This document shows, in pieces, positions 9,610-20,665 of a DNA stretch of 64,000 nt. Under the pieces are notes generated by a model. The model was not told the DNA's origin. It saw only the letters and a program-made list of their open reading frames with translations, and ran no database searches. This stretch comes from Posidonia oceanica (Eukaryota > Streptophyta > Magnoliopsida > Alismatales > Posidoniaceae): contig JAZBRS010000074.1 of NCBI GenBank assembly GCA_037176725.1, positions 65,724,001 through 65,788,000 on the forward strand, written 5' to 3'. Position numbers and translations under genes: made by a program. Every line of letters begins with the position of its first letter. Position 1 is the first letter of the stretch.

Positions 9610-12600
9610 TGTAGTAATCCTGAATTCTAATCGTCCATGCACATTACCAAAGCTTGTGTGCACCGATCAAAATAGGCTCACTATATGCGGCTGGATCCGA
9701 GGGAAGAACTCGACTTGGTAACGCTGGCAAAAGAAAAGAAAAAGAAATGATAAGACAATTCGGAGTCGCCATCGGGTCTATTGAATTGGAAGACAAGGAA
9801 AACCAGGGGGTAAGGCAAGAAAAGACATGCTGAACCGGATGCAAGGAGGGGCAAAGAGATGCAAGGATAAGCTAAGCTATGCTATGCTATTATGCTATGC
9901 TATGACTCAGGCCTAGGATAAGGGAAAGGTCGATGCGAGCCAAGAGAAAGGGCAAGGACTCCTGTTATGCACGGGGAAGGTGTTAGGCACCCCGATACGT
10001 CCGAGAGTCGGTCTTTCTTAGGCAATCTCGTGCTTATGCAGGGAATTGCTAGCCTAATGCCTAATGCCTAATGCCTAATGCCTTAAATGCTTACCTATTA
10101 TGTAAGGGAAATAAACGTGCTATCTAAGTGCTCAGCCACGCTGCTAGTGTTCCGAACTGGGCAGACCCTGGTTCGTGAGAACTCCTAAGCAGTAAGCATC
10201 ACGGCCCTATATGCAGATGCAAGTGATAAAACAAAACGGCAGGAAAACCAAGCAATGCGAGCGACAAGCAAGCAATAAAGTAAAATAGGTGCAGAAAACG
10301 ATGCGAAAATACAAAAAATAAAGCAAGGCACGGAAAACGATGCCGAAAGCAGAAAGCGATGCAAAGGGGTGCGGGAAACCATGCAAAGGAGCTGGAAAAC
10401 AATGCGAAATGCAGGAAATAGGGTAAAGTGGGGAAAACGAGGTAAAGCGGGGTGCGAAATCAAAACAAAGGGGTGGGTAATATGCATTAGGGTTACAGCA
10501 AGCCAAAGAAGCAATAAAATGCAAGAAATGGCGAGCAAAACAAAATCGGCGCTTTAAAATGGCTGTCAGCCATCTGCATGCATTGGACCCTGGCAACACC
10601 AGCGTCCAACGTTGGATGCTGGCTCTGCCAACACCTGCTACAGACAGACAGCATGCATGTTTTGAAAATCCATGCATTCTAACTATATGGATGCATAACA
10701 AATGCAAACATTCAACTAAATGGGTGCTAGACATGCTGATCTAACCTAACAGAAGATTAGAAGAGGAATCAGAACAAGGAGCAAGCCAGAATCGAGGATT
10801 CAAGCTAGCAAGTTGTTGGACGCCTGTAGGCTGGGCGTCCAATGTTAAATGCCAGAGGGGCTAGCGTCCAACAAGGACAGAAGGCAGAGGGGAGAAAAGA
10901 GGCATACAAAAGCAAAATAAAAAAATGGGTGCATGCATTTGGGGTTCTGGAGATGAACAAAGAGGCAGACAAGCAAGCATGGGTAGCATACAGGCAAAGG
11001 ATCACAGAAATAAGTCAAAGAGGCCTTACTTGTGCTGAGTGCCTGGCCAGAGGCACAACCAGGGCGTTGGACGTGAGCTAGGTCGGCGTCCAACGTCGGA
11101 CGCCAACACCAGCAGCGTACAACGCTCTGGGAGGCACAACACACAAAAAGCATGCATAAAATAGCAAATAAATTAACTAAAATAAAAGAACAGTTGCTAC
11201 TGAAGCTAAACATGCATAAGAACATAGTGAATAAGCAAACAAGCAAGATCAGGAAGGCATGCAAGCGTTAAACAAACAAGTGATGAGCCAGGGCATTGGA
11301 CGCTAGAGCCAGCAGCGTCCAACATAGGACGCTGAAAGCTCTGGAGTCCAACGACCCAGGCCTGCAAACTCACCTTTTCTAAAGGGGGAGCTCAACTCTA
11401 CCCCACCTATATGCATGCAATCATCTTAAGAGGCATGTAAGAGACTAATAGGAGCACCCACCGCAGACATTTGCAAGCATTTAAGCTAAAGAAAGCAAAG
11501 GGAAGAACATGCATAAGAGAAGCAAGCTTTAACTTTGCAAAAAGGAGTAAACAATCTTAGAAAAATCCTAGCAAACCTAAACATGATTGCCATAGGGGCC
11601 AGGCATCTCTAAGCAGGCATAGCTTACAAAATAATAACTAAAATATGCATGGGGTAGGCATGGCAGCAAAGCAAAGTAGACAGGGGTGTTGGACGCTAGG
11701 TGAACCAACGTCCAACGTTGGACACAGTTCATTGTAGCGTCCAACAACGGCAGCAGACAGATGGATATTAAACATGCAAAAAAGCCTTCAAACAAGCATG
11801 GAACAAGTTGATAAGGTATAACATCAGAGAGCATTAAAAGGAGGCAAATAGCATATACTTGCAGAGAAGCATGCACAGGAGAAGCATGGGAAGCATTCAA
11901 ACCTGGGCAAAGCAAAGCAGGCCGTTGGATGCCGGCCTATGCCGCGTCCAACGTTGGACGCACCAGTTGGTGCGTCCAACACACTGAACGTCCTCTTGGA
12001 TGTGAATCACATCCAAAAGGAGCCAAAAAACTTGCAAACTTGCATGGACATGTTCTACTACACATGCATGCCTACAGGGGGTAGGGAACTAATCTCTAGA
12101 AGCTCTGGAACGGCGAGACGACGAGGTTCACCGGAGTTGCTGGTGTGTGCAGGGCAGCGACATCGGCAGGCTTGCCTGAGCTGCTTGGAGCACCGGAGGA
12201 GCTAGCGAAGCATTGCAGACGAAGATGGGAGTGCCTTCTTGCTCTCGGAAGTGAAATTTCTCTCGTTGGCTCTGTGTGGTGAGAATGGCAAAGGGTTGAA
12301 CTTGCTGGTTTTGTTGAAGCTTGCATGGGTTCTAGTGCTTGGCAGGGATTTATAGGCCAAATTCAGGGCTTGGCAGGTCGTGGCAGGTGCGGGTGAGTGT
12401 GTGGAGGCCATGTGGGATGTCAGAAGAAGGCGTGGGCATTGGCAGGAGGGCGGCAGAGGCGAGGCGGTGGCTGACACGGCCGGCGGAAGGCAGACCTATC
12501 AGTGAGGTGAGGAGAGCTTGTTTTGGGCTGAAATAGAGGAGAGATGGGTAGTAAGTGATGCTTGGAAGGTAGTGGATGGCGTGGAGTGGAGGAAGGGACG

Positions 12601-12987
12601 GGTAGTAAGTGCGGGGAGGCGCAAGATTGGACGGGCGGTGAGCTGGAGGGGGCGGAGCAACCGCTGCCGACCTCGAGTCGTTGGATGCGCGACCGTAGCA
12701 CGTCCAACGTTGGACACTAGCACAGGCCGCGTCCAATGTTGGACGCTGCCTGTTCCAACGTCCAACACACCCAAGTGGCATGGGCTGCAATTGCACTTAG
12801 GTTTGGGCCTAGAAGCGTTGTAAAAGATGCAAAAAGGCTTGGTCACGACTTCTAGGGTTTGGGGCAAGGTTTCGGGTTTGGTTTTGGGCTAGAAAAGGGG
12901 TTAGAAAAGGGAATGCCAACCCAGAGACCACATGAGCCTGCAAAAGATAACTACCAACTTCCAGGCTGTCAGAATGGGGTGTCTACA
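9610..12987 (-). mobile_element. 3' LTR of element B
   Basis: A 3.38-kb minus-strand LTR that starts TGTAGACACCCCATTC at 12987 and ends GGATTACTACA at 9610. It contains many copies of a palindrome of the type GCGTCCAACGTTGGACGC (perfect at 11944-11961), the module shared with the LTRs of A and D (10220-9955) and a copy of the PBS start (9771-9762). A TATGC microsatellite lies at about 9875-9905. The plus-strand base before 9610 belongs to element C. No supported gene lies inside; the ORFs here are shadows. The other LTR is truncated at 56669-58909. Confidence 0.9.
11944..11961. repeat. 18-bp perfect palindrome in LTR of element B
   Basis: GCGTCCAACGTTGGACGC, identical on both strands. Related copies with one to a few changes are scattered over about 10590-12750 and over the other B LTR, for example 12729-12746 and the perfect copy at 58759-58776. 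The LTRs of A and D lack them. Confidence 0.85.
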
Positions 12988-13003
12988 GATGCCCCTCCCT
13001 GAG
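12988..13003 (-). promoter_or_regulatory. Polypurine tract of element B
   Basis: On the minus strand CTCAGGGAGGGGCATC directly precedes TGTAGACACC. It is the same tract as in elements A and D. Confidence 0.9.
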
Positions 13004-13500
13004 CGAGGTCAAGCGAAGTGAGACCGCTACTTAGGGTAGACAAGGCACCCTACCTGACGCCGGCGAGAGCGCAAAACACTGTAGGCACGAGCCATTCACC
13101 CGGTGGATGCACCAAAAGACATGACCCAAAGCCACAATGCAGATGCAGATGCGAATGCGGATGCGGATGCGGATGCTGATGCCAAGCGTGCAATGCGATG
13201 CATGCTGATGCAGGAGTTAGTGCAGAGGTTATGTTAGATGTTAGTGTAGATGCAATGTATGCCGATGCAGTTATTTACTATTGCAATGCCGTTAGTGCAA
13301 GAATACGATGCTGATGCAGAAAAGATGCAAATAATGCTGCAGTGCAATGCGTGAGTTCGGGGATTAGTCCGACCGTAGAAAAGAGATGCTTGACAAGGCT
13401 GACGGGCTTGGCATCCGAGCAGTTAGGGCTGCTAGCCCAGCAAACAGAGGGGGAGACAATTGGACGGCTGTCGATAGAGCAGTTAGGGATGCCAGCCCAC
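13004..13500 (-). other. 3' untranslated block of element B
   Basis: Non-coding. It holds a block next to the polypurine tract shared with D (1760-1900) and A (42235-42355), then a GATGCGGATGC-like microsatellite at 13139-13190 and other GATGCA-rich sequence. I see no gene. Confidence 0.6.
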
Positions 13501-15560
13501 AAGGAAAACAAGAGTTGCTTGTCCTTGCTTGAGGAAACAAGCAAGAAAAGAAAGGGGGTTGGCAAGCGTGGGCATCGTCCGCACGGAACGAGGCCACGCA
13601 AGGACTGATCCTCACACGAGGATACAGGGCAGGACTCCAAGCATACGGGGTCTGAGAAGGGCTTGTCCTCGCCCGAGGAGCAAGCAAGAAAAGAAAGGAG
13701 GTTGGCAAGTGTGGGCATCGTCCGCATGGAGCAAGGCCACGCAAGGGCTGATCCTCGCACGAGGATACAGGGCAGGACTCCAAGCATACGGGGTCCGAGA
13801 AGAGTTTGTCCTCACTCGAGGAAGCAAGCAGGGGATTCCGTGTGGACGGAATCAAAAAGGGGGGCTTGTCCTCGCCTGTGGAAACAAGCAGCAGTCTGAC
13901 CCGAGCCCCGACGGTCAGACAGGGGGCTCGTCCCCGGCCAGGGAAACAAGCAGGAGGGAAAGAAGAAAGAAGCTTGTCCTCGCCCGAGGAAGCAAGCACG
14001 CGGGACCCCGTCCGCATGGAGGGAAGTCAGGCAGAAAAGGAAAAAGGCTTGTCCTCGTACGAGGACAAGCAGGAGAGGCAGAAGAAAGAAGCTTGTCCCC
14101 ACCTGGGGAAGCAAGCGCGCGGGACCCCGTCCGCACAGAGGGAAGTCAAGCAGAAAAGGAAAAAGGCTTATCCTCACCCAAGGACAAGTAGGAGAGGCAG
14201 AAGAAAGAAGCTTGTCCCTGCCCAGGGAAGCAAGCGCGCGGGACCTTGTCCGCACGGAGCGGAGCCACGCAAAACGGAAAAAGGCTTTTCCTCGCACAAG
14301 GATAAGCAAGAAAGACAAAAGACTTATCCTCGCATGAGGATAAGCAGGAAGGGAAAGGAGGCGGGCAAGCATGGACATCGTCCACACGGAGCGAAGCCAC
14401 GCAAGGGCTGATCCTCGCACGAGGATACAGGGCAGGACACCGAGCATACGGAGTCCGAGAAGAGCTTGTCCTTGCCCGAGGAGCAAGCAGGGGCGCGCAT
14501 ACGCTTATCCTTGGCCGAGGAGTAAGCGGGCCTGATCCTCGCCTGAGGAACAGGAAAACTCCATCCGCGTGGAGCTGTGCATAGCTTGTCCTCGCCCGAG
14601 GAAGCAAGCAAAAGAAAAAAAGGCTTGTCCTCGCCTGAGGAAGCAAGCAGGAGGGACAGAAGAAAGAAGCTTGTCCTCGCCCGAGGAAGCAAGTGCGTGG
14701 CACCCCGTCCGCACGGAGGGAAGTCACGTAGAAAAGGAAAAAGGCTTATCCTCGCACGAGGACAAGCAGAAGGGGTAGAAGAAAGAAGCTTGTCCCTGCT
14801 TGGGGAAGCAAGCGTGCGTGACCCCGTCCGCACGGAGGGAAGTCACGCAGAAAAGGAAAAAGGCTTATCCTCGCACGAGGACAAGCAGGAGGGGCAGAAG
14901 AAAGAAGCTTGTCCCCGCCTGGGGAAGCAAGAGCACGGGACCCCGTCTGCACGGAGGGAAGTCACATAGAAAAGGAAAAAGGCTTATCCTCGCATGAGGA
15001 CAAGCAGGAGGGGCAAAAGAAAGAAGCTTGTCCCTGCCTGGGGAAGCAAGCGCGCGGGACCCCGTCCGCACGGAGGGAAGTCATGCAAAAAAGGAAAAAG
15101 GCTTATCCTCGCACGAGGACAAGCAGGAGGGGCAGAAGAAAGAAGCTTGTCCCTGTTCGGGGAAGCAAGCACGCGGGACCCCGTCCACATGGAGGGAAGT
15201 CACGCAGAAAAGGAAAAAGACTTATCCTCGCACGAGGACAAGCAGGAGGGGCAGAAGAAAGAAGCTTGTCCCCACCTGCGGAAGCAAGCGCGCGGGACCC
15301 TGTCTGCACGGAGCGGAGCCACGCAAAACGGAAAAAGGCTTGTCCTCGCACAAGGACCAACAAGAATGACAAAAGACTTATCCTCGCATGAGGATAAGCA
15401 GGAAAAGAAAGGAGACAGGCAAGCATGGGCATCGTTCGCACGGAGCGAAGCCACGCAAGGGTTGATCCTCGCATGAGGATACAGGGCAAGACTTCGAGCA
15501 TACGGGGTCCGAGAAGAGCTTGTCCTCGCCTAAGGAAGCAAGCAGGAAAGGAAAAAAGGG
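13500..15560 (-). repeat. Hairpin-bearing tandem array of element B
   Basis: Tandem repeats with a unit of about 119-120 bases in the best part (14600-15300). Each unit has short inverted repeats. Examples are CTTGTCCTCG-CA-CGAGGACAAG, the matched variant CTTATCCTC-GCAT-GAGGATAAG (14327-14344 region and again near 15379) and ATCCTCG-CA-CGAGGAT. Long ORFs up to about 220 codons run through it on both strands and follow the repeat period, so I treat them as by-products. The motif is shared with the array of element D. Confidence 0.85.
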
Positions 15561-15592
15561 AAAGCGATACCAGAGAGCAGCCTAGAAAGATG

Positions 15593-15620
15593 CCCCTGGT
15601 ATCAGGGATGATACCAGGGG
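15593..15620 (-). other. Conserved stem-loop downstream of accessory ORF (element B)
   Basis: A perfect 12-bp inverted repeat: arms CCCCTGGTATCA and TGATACCAGGGG around GGGA. Counterparts are at 6425-6452, 40258-40284 and 62996-63023. The flank (15625-15715) is the block shared by all elements here. Confidence 0.8.
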
Positions 15621-16079
15621 ACAGCCGAGGCGCCCTAGTACCAAAAGAAAAAAGTAGACAAAACTAACACGTTTGCCAAACGAGCAGTTAGGGGTGCCAG
15701 CCCAGAGCAAACTGGGCAAGTGGTAGTGGTGATGCATGGACCAGTAGGGTTCTTTGTGTGGATGTTGACTACAGAGGGCTTCGTTGCAATTCTCCTGCCG
15801 AGGTTGCTGATTGCATGATGCTTGCAGGGGGAATTATTCTGGATTTTTTTGCGGGGCTGCTTCAGGTTGTCTGCATGGGTTAATGCTCTGAGGTGCTTGA
15901 TGCAAGTCCTGTAACATCCTGATAGGAATAGATATGCAATAGGCAAGGCATGCAACACAAACAAATGGCGTGAAACGTCTTTGTATTGAGTGAATCTCTA
16001 GTTACACACCTCTGATAGGGGAAAAGATACAGCATGGTTCAAGCAAAAAACCTATACAAGCAGATAGCTGCATAGGTGC

Positions 16080-17272
16080 TTAGTTGTGCCGGGCCTTCTT
16101 TGCTGGACAGGAGTCAGGAAACTGAGGGGCGCCGGGAGGAATCTCACTGAGGGGCCAGAGTCCCTGCACCTCGGAGGCGTACTCAGAAGTACATCCCGAG
16201 CCCTTCACAGCTGCAATATCAGTAGATTTAACCCCGTGCCGTATCAGGTTAGCTAGCACTATTGTAGATGCTGTTGTGCTGAAGGGGTATGGCTGCATGA
16301 GTTTGGGCGCGGTGCTGCCAATGAATGCGCCCTGCCGGTAGCCAAACTGCCGCATAACTCGGATAGGGTGGTACTCCACACCCCCAGTGAATCCTGGCAG
16401 TACTACGAGCCGCGAATCGCGAGCATCGAAGAAGGCTCCGCTGCAGATGGAATGATTCGCCAAGTTACTGCATCATCTGTCAGCTTAGATAGCTTCTGAT
16501 ACTCTTCTGGCACAGTTTTTATAGTTCTTGCATGGCCGCTGCTGCAGTAGGTTTCAATAGCATGCCTCTGAGGGCGCAGGAGGTCCATCTCCAGGTGTGT
16601 AGCTAGCCAGATCTGCACAAGCACTCCGTAGCTGTGGAACTGACGGCAGCGGTGCACAACGCGGTCCAGCCAGTGGTATGTTTCTGCGAGGACGACTGGT
16701 GCCAGGTCAATGTGCCGTGTCACCACTACAAGTGCAATCTCGGCAATCTCGATTGCAACCGTCATCCTGCCATGCGTGAAGATCAGCTCGCCTAGGAAGC
16801 GGACGACGAATCCCTGGAGCCACAGCTTGTCTCCAAGTTCAGCGTGCTTCTCCATAACAGCATCAAAGTACTTTAGGCGGAGCAGGGGCGTGGGCCCACT
16901 AGTGCAGATGAGTTTTTGCTGGACGCGCTTAACAGAGAGCCCAGTTAGCTGGCTCAGGACCGCAGCATATCCATCGTGCCTCATAAAGATTGGGGGTCCC
17001 ATAATTGCAGAGAAGCTGCAGATTCGGCGCACCCCCTCAACTGTAGGAGTCAGCTCCGTCCTGCCGAAGCGGAAGACGTGGTGTGCTGGCTTCCAGAATC
17101 TTGCTGCAGCGCACAGGAGGTGCCAGCTCACTTCAACATCTGCTGCTTTCAGAAGTTTAGAGGGAATCCCCCAAGTGCACAGCCTCTCGCGATCAACTTC
17201 AGTGAGTTTGCCAACCCACTCTCGCAGGGTATCTGAGTAGTGCATGGGAGTGACCAGAGTTGGATAACCCAT
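16080..17272 (-). pseudogene. Accessory ORF, DUF7745 / plant mobile domain-like (element B)
   Basis: A minus-strand ORF of about 398 codons from the Met at 17272. It is open to about 16410; a frameshift then moves it to the frame that ends at 16080. The last residues of the first frame (near AEPSSMLAIRGS) and the overlapping start of the second mark the break at about 16405-16450. Blocks: MGYPTLVTP start, FWKPAHHVFRFGRTELTPTV (residues about 57-76), VAIEIAEIALVVVTRHIDLA near residue 175, AETYHWLDR near 197, and GVEYHPIRVMRQFGYRQ near 305. It lies 1.49 kb downstream of the integrase stop, in the same orientation, as in element A. The domain name is from recalled motifs. Function unknown; no signal peptide or clear membrane segment is seen. 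Confidence 0.78.
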
Positions 17273-17317
17273 TGCAGGAGCGTAAGTGCAGGCTACTGGT
17301 GCAGAAAGCTCAGGTAC

Positions 17318-17319
17318 CT
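17318..17319 (-). promoter_or_regulatory. Putative 3' splice acceptor before accessory ORF (element B)
   Basis: On the minus strand CTCTGTTTACAG is followed by GTACCTG, 46 bases before the ATG at 17272. It is pyrimidine-rich just upstream and aligned with the acceptor-like sites of A and C. Confidence 0.45.
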
Positions 17320-18762
17320 GTAAACAGAGTTGCAGTTCATCAGTTCAGGTATAAGCATACAACACTTGGCAGGTAGAGGGCATCATTTCAAAATTAACAC
17401 AGCAGTTATATCAAGCTCAGCAGATAGCATTCAGAGTGCAGATATAAAGCATATTCAGACTAGGGGCAGCTCTGCTGGGGCAAGTGGTTGGTCGGAGCTC
17501 TGGACCAGTGCAGCTGGGAGGCGGTCGGTGCATGCTAGATAGAAGTACTATCTCAATGCCGGACCAAGTTTTGCAGAGCGAAAGGAGATAGAAGAAAAAG
17601 GAAGGACTTATGCTATGCATGCATGCATGGTTTATGCTTAGTATGCGGAGAGATGTGCATGGTTCACAATAGATGCTTATAGGTGTATGCATGATTTTGC
17701 TTATATGCTGTGGCCCTCAGCATACGGAGTGCTTGGTGCCTGCTGTAGAGGAAGAGAGGAGTCCCAGACTCACTGAACTCTACTCAAGCTCTTAACTTGC
17801 TGGTGGCGCTCAAGAGAGGGTTATTTGCAATGCGGGGGTGGTGGGTGGTGAGGACGGGCTCCAGACCAAACTCCCAAGGACCTGCACCTACTCTTTTGCA
17901 TCGTTTTGGCTCCCTCATAGGCATGTTGGTTTCCCCTATCCTTATCTTGGAGGTAGTGGGCACCTAGCTGGAGTAGGGGAGCTGCTTGCTAGGCCTTGCT
18001 GGGTTTAAAGGCTTCGTAGGGTTTGTGGATTCCCCAGGTGCAAACTTTGCTTATCTCTAAGGGATTGCGTTGCTTGCTTTTTTTCTTACTGGAGTTGCTT
18101 TTTTTTTGCTTCTTTTCTTTTTGCTTTCTCTTTTTTTTTTGCTTTTTGCTTTACTTTTTCTTTTCTTCTTTTTTTGCAAGCTTCCGCTATCCCAAGCTTA
18201 GAGGTAATGGGCGCTGGGGTTTTGAAGTGGATTCGGGGCTCCCAGGTGCTAAGTGATGAACTACCTCTGAAGCCGTTCGGAGGGACAGAGTTATGCTACA
18301 CGCCTCTATCTCTAGGGCCTACTTCTGCCTTCGCCTTCTGTTGCTTTTCTTTTGTGTCCTTGCTCAGACATATTCTTTTATGCTCACATTTGCTCACGCC
18401 CTAGCATTTTGTCTCCCTCGGGAGGCGCAAGTCCTAAGGGGTTTGGTTGTTTAGCCTGTTCTTATTTGAAAGGTGGCTCCCTCACTAGCTAAGACGCCTA
18501 AGTAGTGTCAGGTGAGGCAGGGTAGACTCCTTCCAAAGCAGGTAGCATGTCCGATTTCATCATCGCGCCAAATGCAATGCATGATTTTTGCAGGAATTTT
18601 TGATTTTTGCTGGAGGTATGCAGGAAGAGATAGAGAATGCAAGGCTATATGCAGAGAATGCAGGAATGCGAGGGACAAGATTGGAATGTAGGGAGGATGT
18701 ACAAGGAAGAGAAGATGCAAAGGGTAGGATGGAAGGAAATGCTCTGCACAGCTGGGGCCAGG
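17320..18762 (-). other. Spacer between integrase and accessory ORF (element B)
   Basis: Non-coding, with blocks conserved in A and C. On the element's sense strand there is a long A/G-rich tract (T-rich on plus at 18078-18178). The block at 18474-18520 (GGTGGCTCCCTCACTAGC) is close to that of C and, in reverse complement, of A (36905-36955). Confidence 0.65.
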
Positions 18763-20665
18763 CTACTGATAGTACTTCTTGAGATAGCATGCATTTACCG
18801 GCTCTGACTGCCCAGTCTGATCCATGTCCTCAAGAATCGCTGTGCTGCCTGAGAATGCCTGCTTGACTACAAAGGGGCCATGCCAGTTGGGTCGGAATTT
18901 GCCTCGACCGTCTGGCAAGTGGATGGCTTGCAGAATAAGGTCTCCTGGCTGGAAGCTCCTGGGCCGCACCTTCTTCAGGTATGCTCTTGCCATCCTCTTC
19001 TGGTAGCAACATGCATTATGCATCGCTTGCAATTTGCGCTCGTCAATCAGGTTGAGCTGGGCGCAGCGGTCCTCGACCCATCCTGCTTCTTCCAGCTCCG
19101 CTTCTCGCAGGATTCGCAGTGAAGGGATTTCTACTTCGACGGGCAGCACTGCTTCCATGCCATATGCCAGCGAATAGGGGGTAGCTCTTGTAGAGGTCTG
19201 CACTGATGTTCTGTACGCCCAGAGTGCGTACGGAGGCTTATCATGCCAGTCTCTGTGGGTTTCTGCCATCTTCTTCACTATCTTCACAATGTTTTTGTTG
19301 GCAGACTCCACTGCTCCATTCATCTGCGGCCGATACGGTGAGGATCTATGATGCTTGATCTGGTGCTTCTGCAGGTATTCCTCGATCCTCTTTGCAATAA
19401 AATTCGGGCCATTGTCAGAGATGACTACATGCAGGACCCGGTAATGGGTGACAATGTTATTTCTGATAAACTTCTCTGTCACCGTAGCTGTGACTGCCTT
19501 GTAGGAGGCTGCTTCCACCCACTTAGTGAAATAATCTATCGCTACCAGGATGAAGAGATGACCATTCGATGCTGCAGGGTGTATGGCGCCAATGACATCC
19601 ATCCCCCAGGTGGAGAAGGGCCATGGCGAGGACATGCTGTGCAGTTCTTGTGGGGGTGCGTGCATAAGATTACCATGGATCTGGCAGTTGTGGCATCTAC
19701 GCACAAACTGGCAGCAGTCTGCCTCCATGGTTGACCAGAAGTAGCCTTGCAACATTATCTTCTTGGCCAGCAGCACTCCGTTCATATGCAGACCACAAGT
19801 CCCTGCATGGACTTGGAGCATAAGCGTGTCGGCCTCTGACTTGCTTAAGCAGTGCAGGAGCATCTGGCTGTATGATCTTCTATATAGCTGCCCTGCCCCT
19901 AACACATACTTTGATGCCAGACGCGCCAAAGTTCTTCTATCTACTACTGAGGTGCTAGGTGGGTGGCTGCCAGACTCAAGGAATGCTTTGATATTGCAAT
20001 ACCAAGGCTGCTCTTCTGTCGAATCTGCCTCCTCTATGCTCATGTAATGCGCAGGCTGCTCCATGCATGTAACTGATACATCTACTGCTCGATCCTCAAG
20101 TATACTGAGCCAGGACGCTAAGGTTGCCAACGCATCTGCATATGCGTTCCTTGCTCTGTTCATATACGAGAAGCGGATGCTTGCAAACTGCTCTATCAGC
20201 TTCAGCAGGTGTTCGTGATATGGCACTAACTTTGGATCTTTTGTTCTCCAATCGCCATTCACTTGGGAAACCACCAGCATGGCATCGCCGTGCACATGCA
20301 GCTTCTGCGCCTCGTGCACGAGCGCGACCTTCAATCCCAGAATGCATGCTTCATACTCTGCCTCGTTGTTAGTGCACCTGAAGGTCAGCTTCCTTGCAAA
20401 GGGGATCATTTGCCCCTGCGGTGTAGTCAACACCGCGCCTATGCCTCGACCCTTCTTGTTGACAGCGCCATCAAAGTAGAGCTGCCAATGCTCTAAGTCT
20501 TCGGGGTCCTTCTCTTCAGCGTCATCCATTGCAAAGAGGATGTCTTCATCCAGGAACTGCGTCTGGAGAGGTTGGTATTCAGGCAAAGGAAAGTCTGCAA
20601 GGTGATCTGCCATGGCTTGGTCCTTCATGGCACGCTGCGTGACAAAGGTGATGTCATACTGAGAC
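18763..20665 (-). CDS. Element B second RNase H and integrase (open reading frame)
   Basis: The minus-strand frame is open for about 634 codons down to the TAG at 18763-18765. Codons above 20665 belong to the LTR of A and are not part of the gene. Order: tether, archaeal-like RNase H (YFDGAVNKKGRGIGAVL, NNEAEYEA, HGDAMLV), integrase zinc finger (HAGTCGLHMN then CHNCQIHG), catalytic core with the three acidic positions (WGMDVIGAI, SDNGPNF, NGAVESANKN) and a C-terminal WHGPF module. It would remove the RNA template and join the cDNA to host DNA. It is the only long pol segment in the window without a stop. It was the 3' part of B pol before A inserted: the reading phase at 20660 continues from 48293, so the join was open. 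It lacks its own start here and cannot be expressed as a polyprotein. Confidence 0.88.
20661..20665 (+). repeat. Target site duplication, left (element A)
   Basis: GAGAC directly before the TGTTGACACC start of A. It is repeated directly after the CTACA end of A at 48293-48297. Five bases is usual for Ty3/gypsy integrases. Confidence 0.95.

Noticed and set aside
13529..15391. Several ORFs of 100-220 codons on both strands
   Set aside because: They overlap in all frames, follow the 119-bp repeat period and have repetitive low-complexity translations; best explained by stop-free repeats.
13500..15560. CRISPR-like array of palindromic repeats
   Set aside because: Units are contiguous tandem repeats without unique spacers of constant size, there are no cas genes, and the context is a plant retrotransposon.
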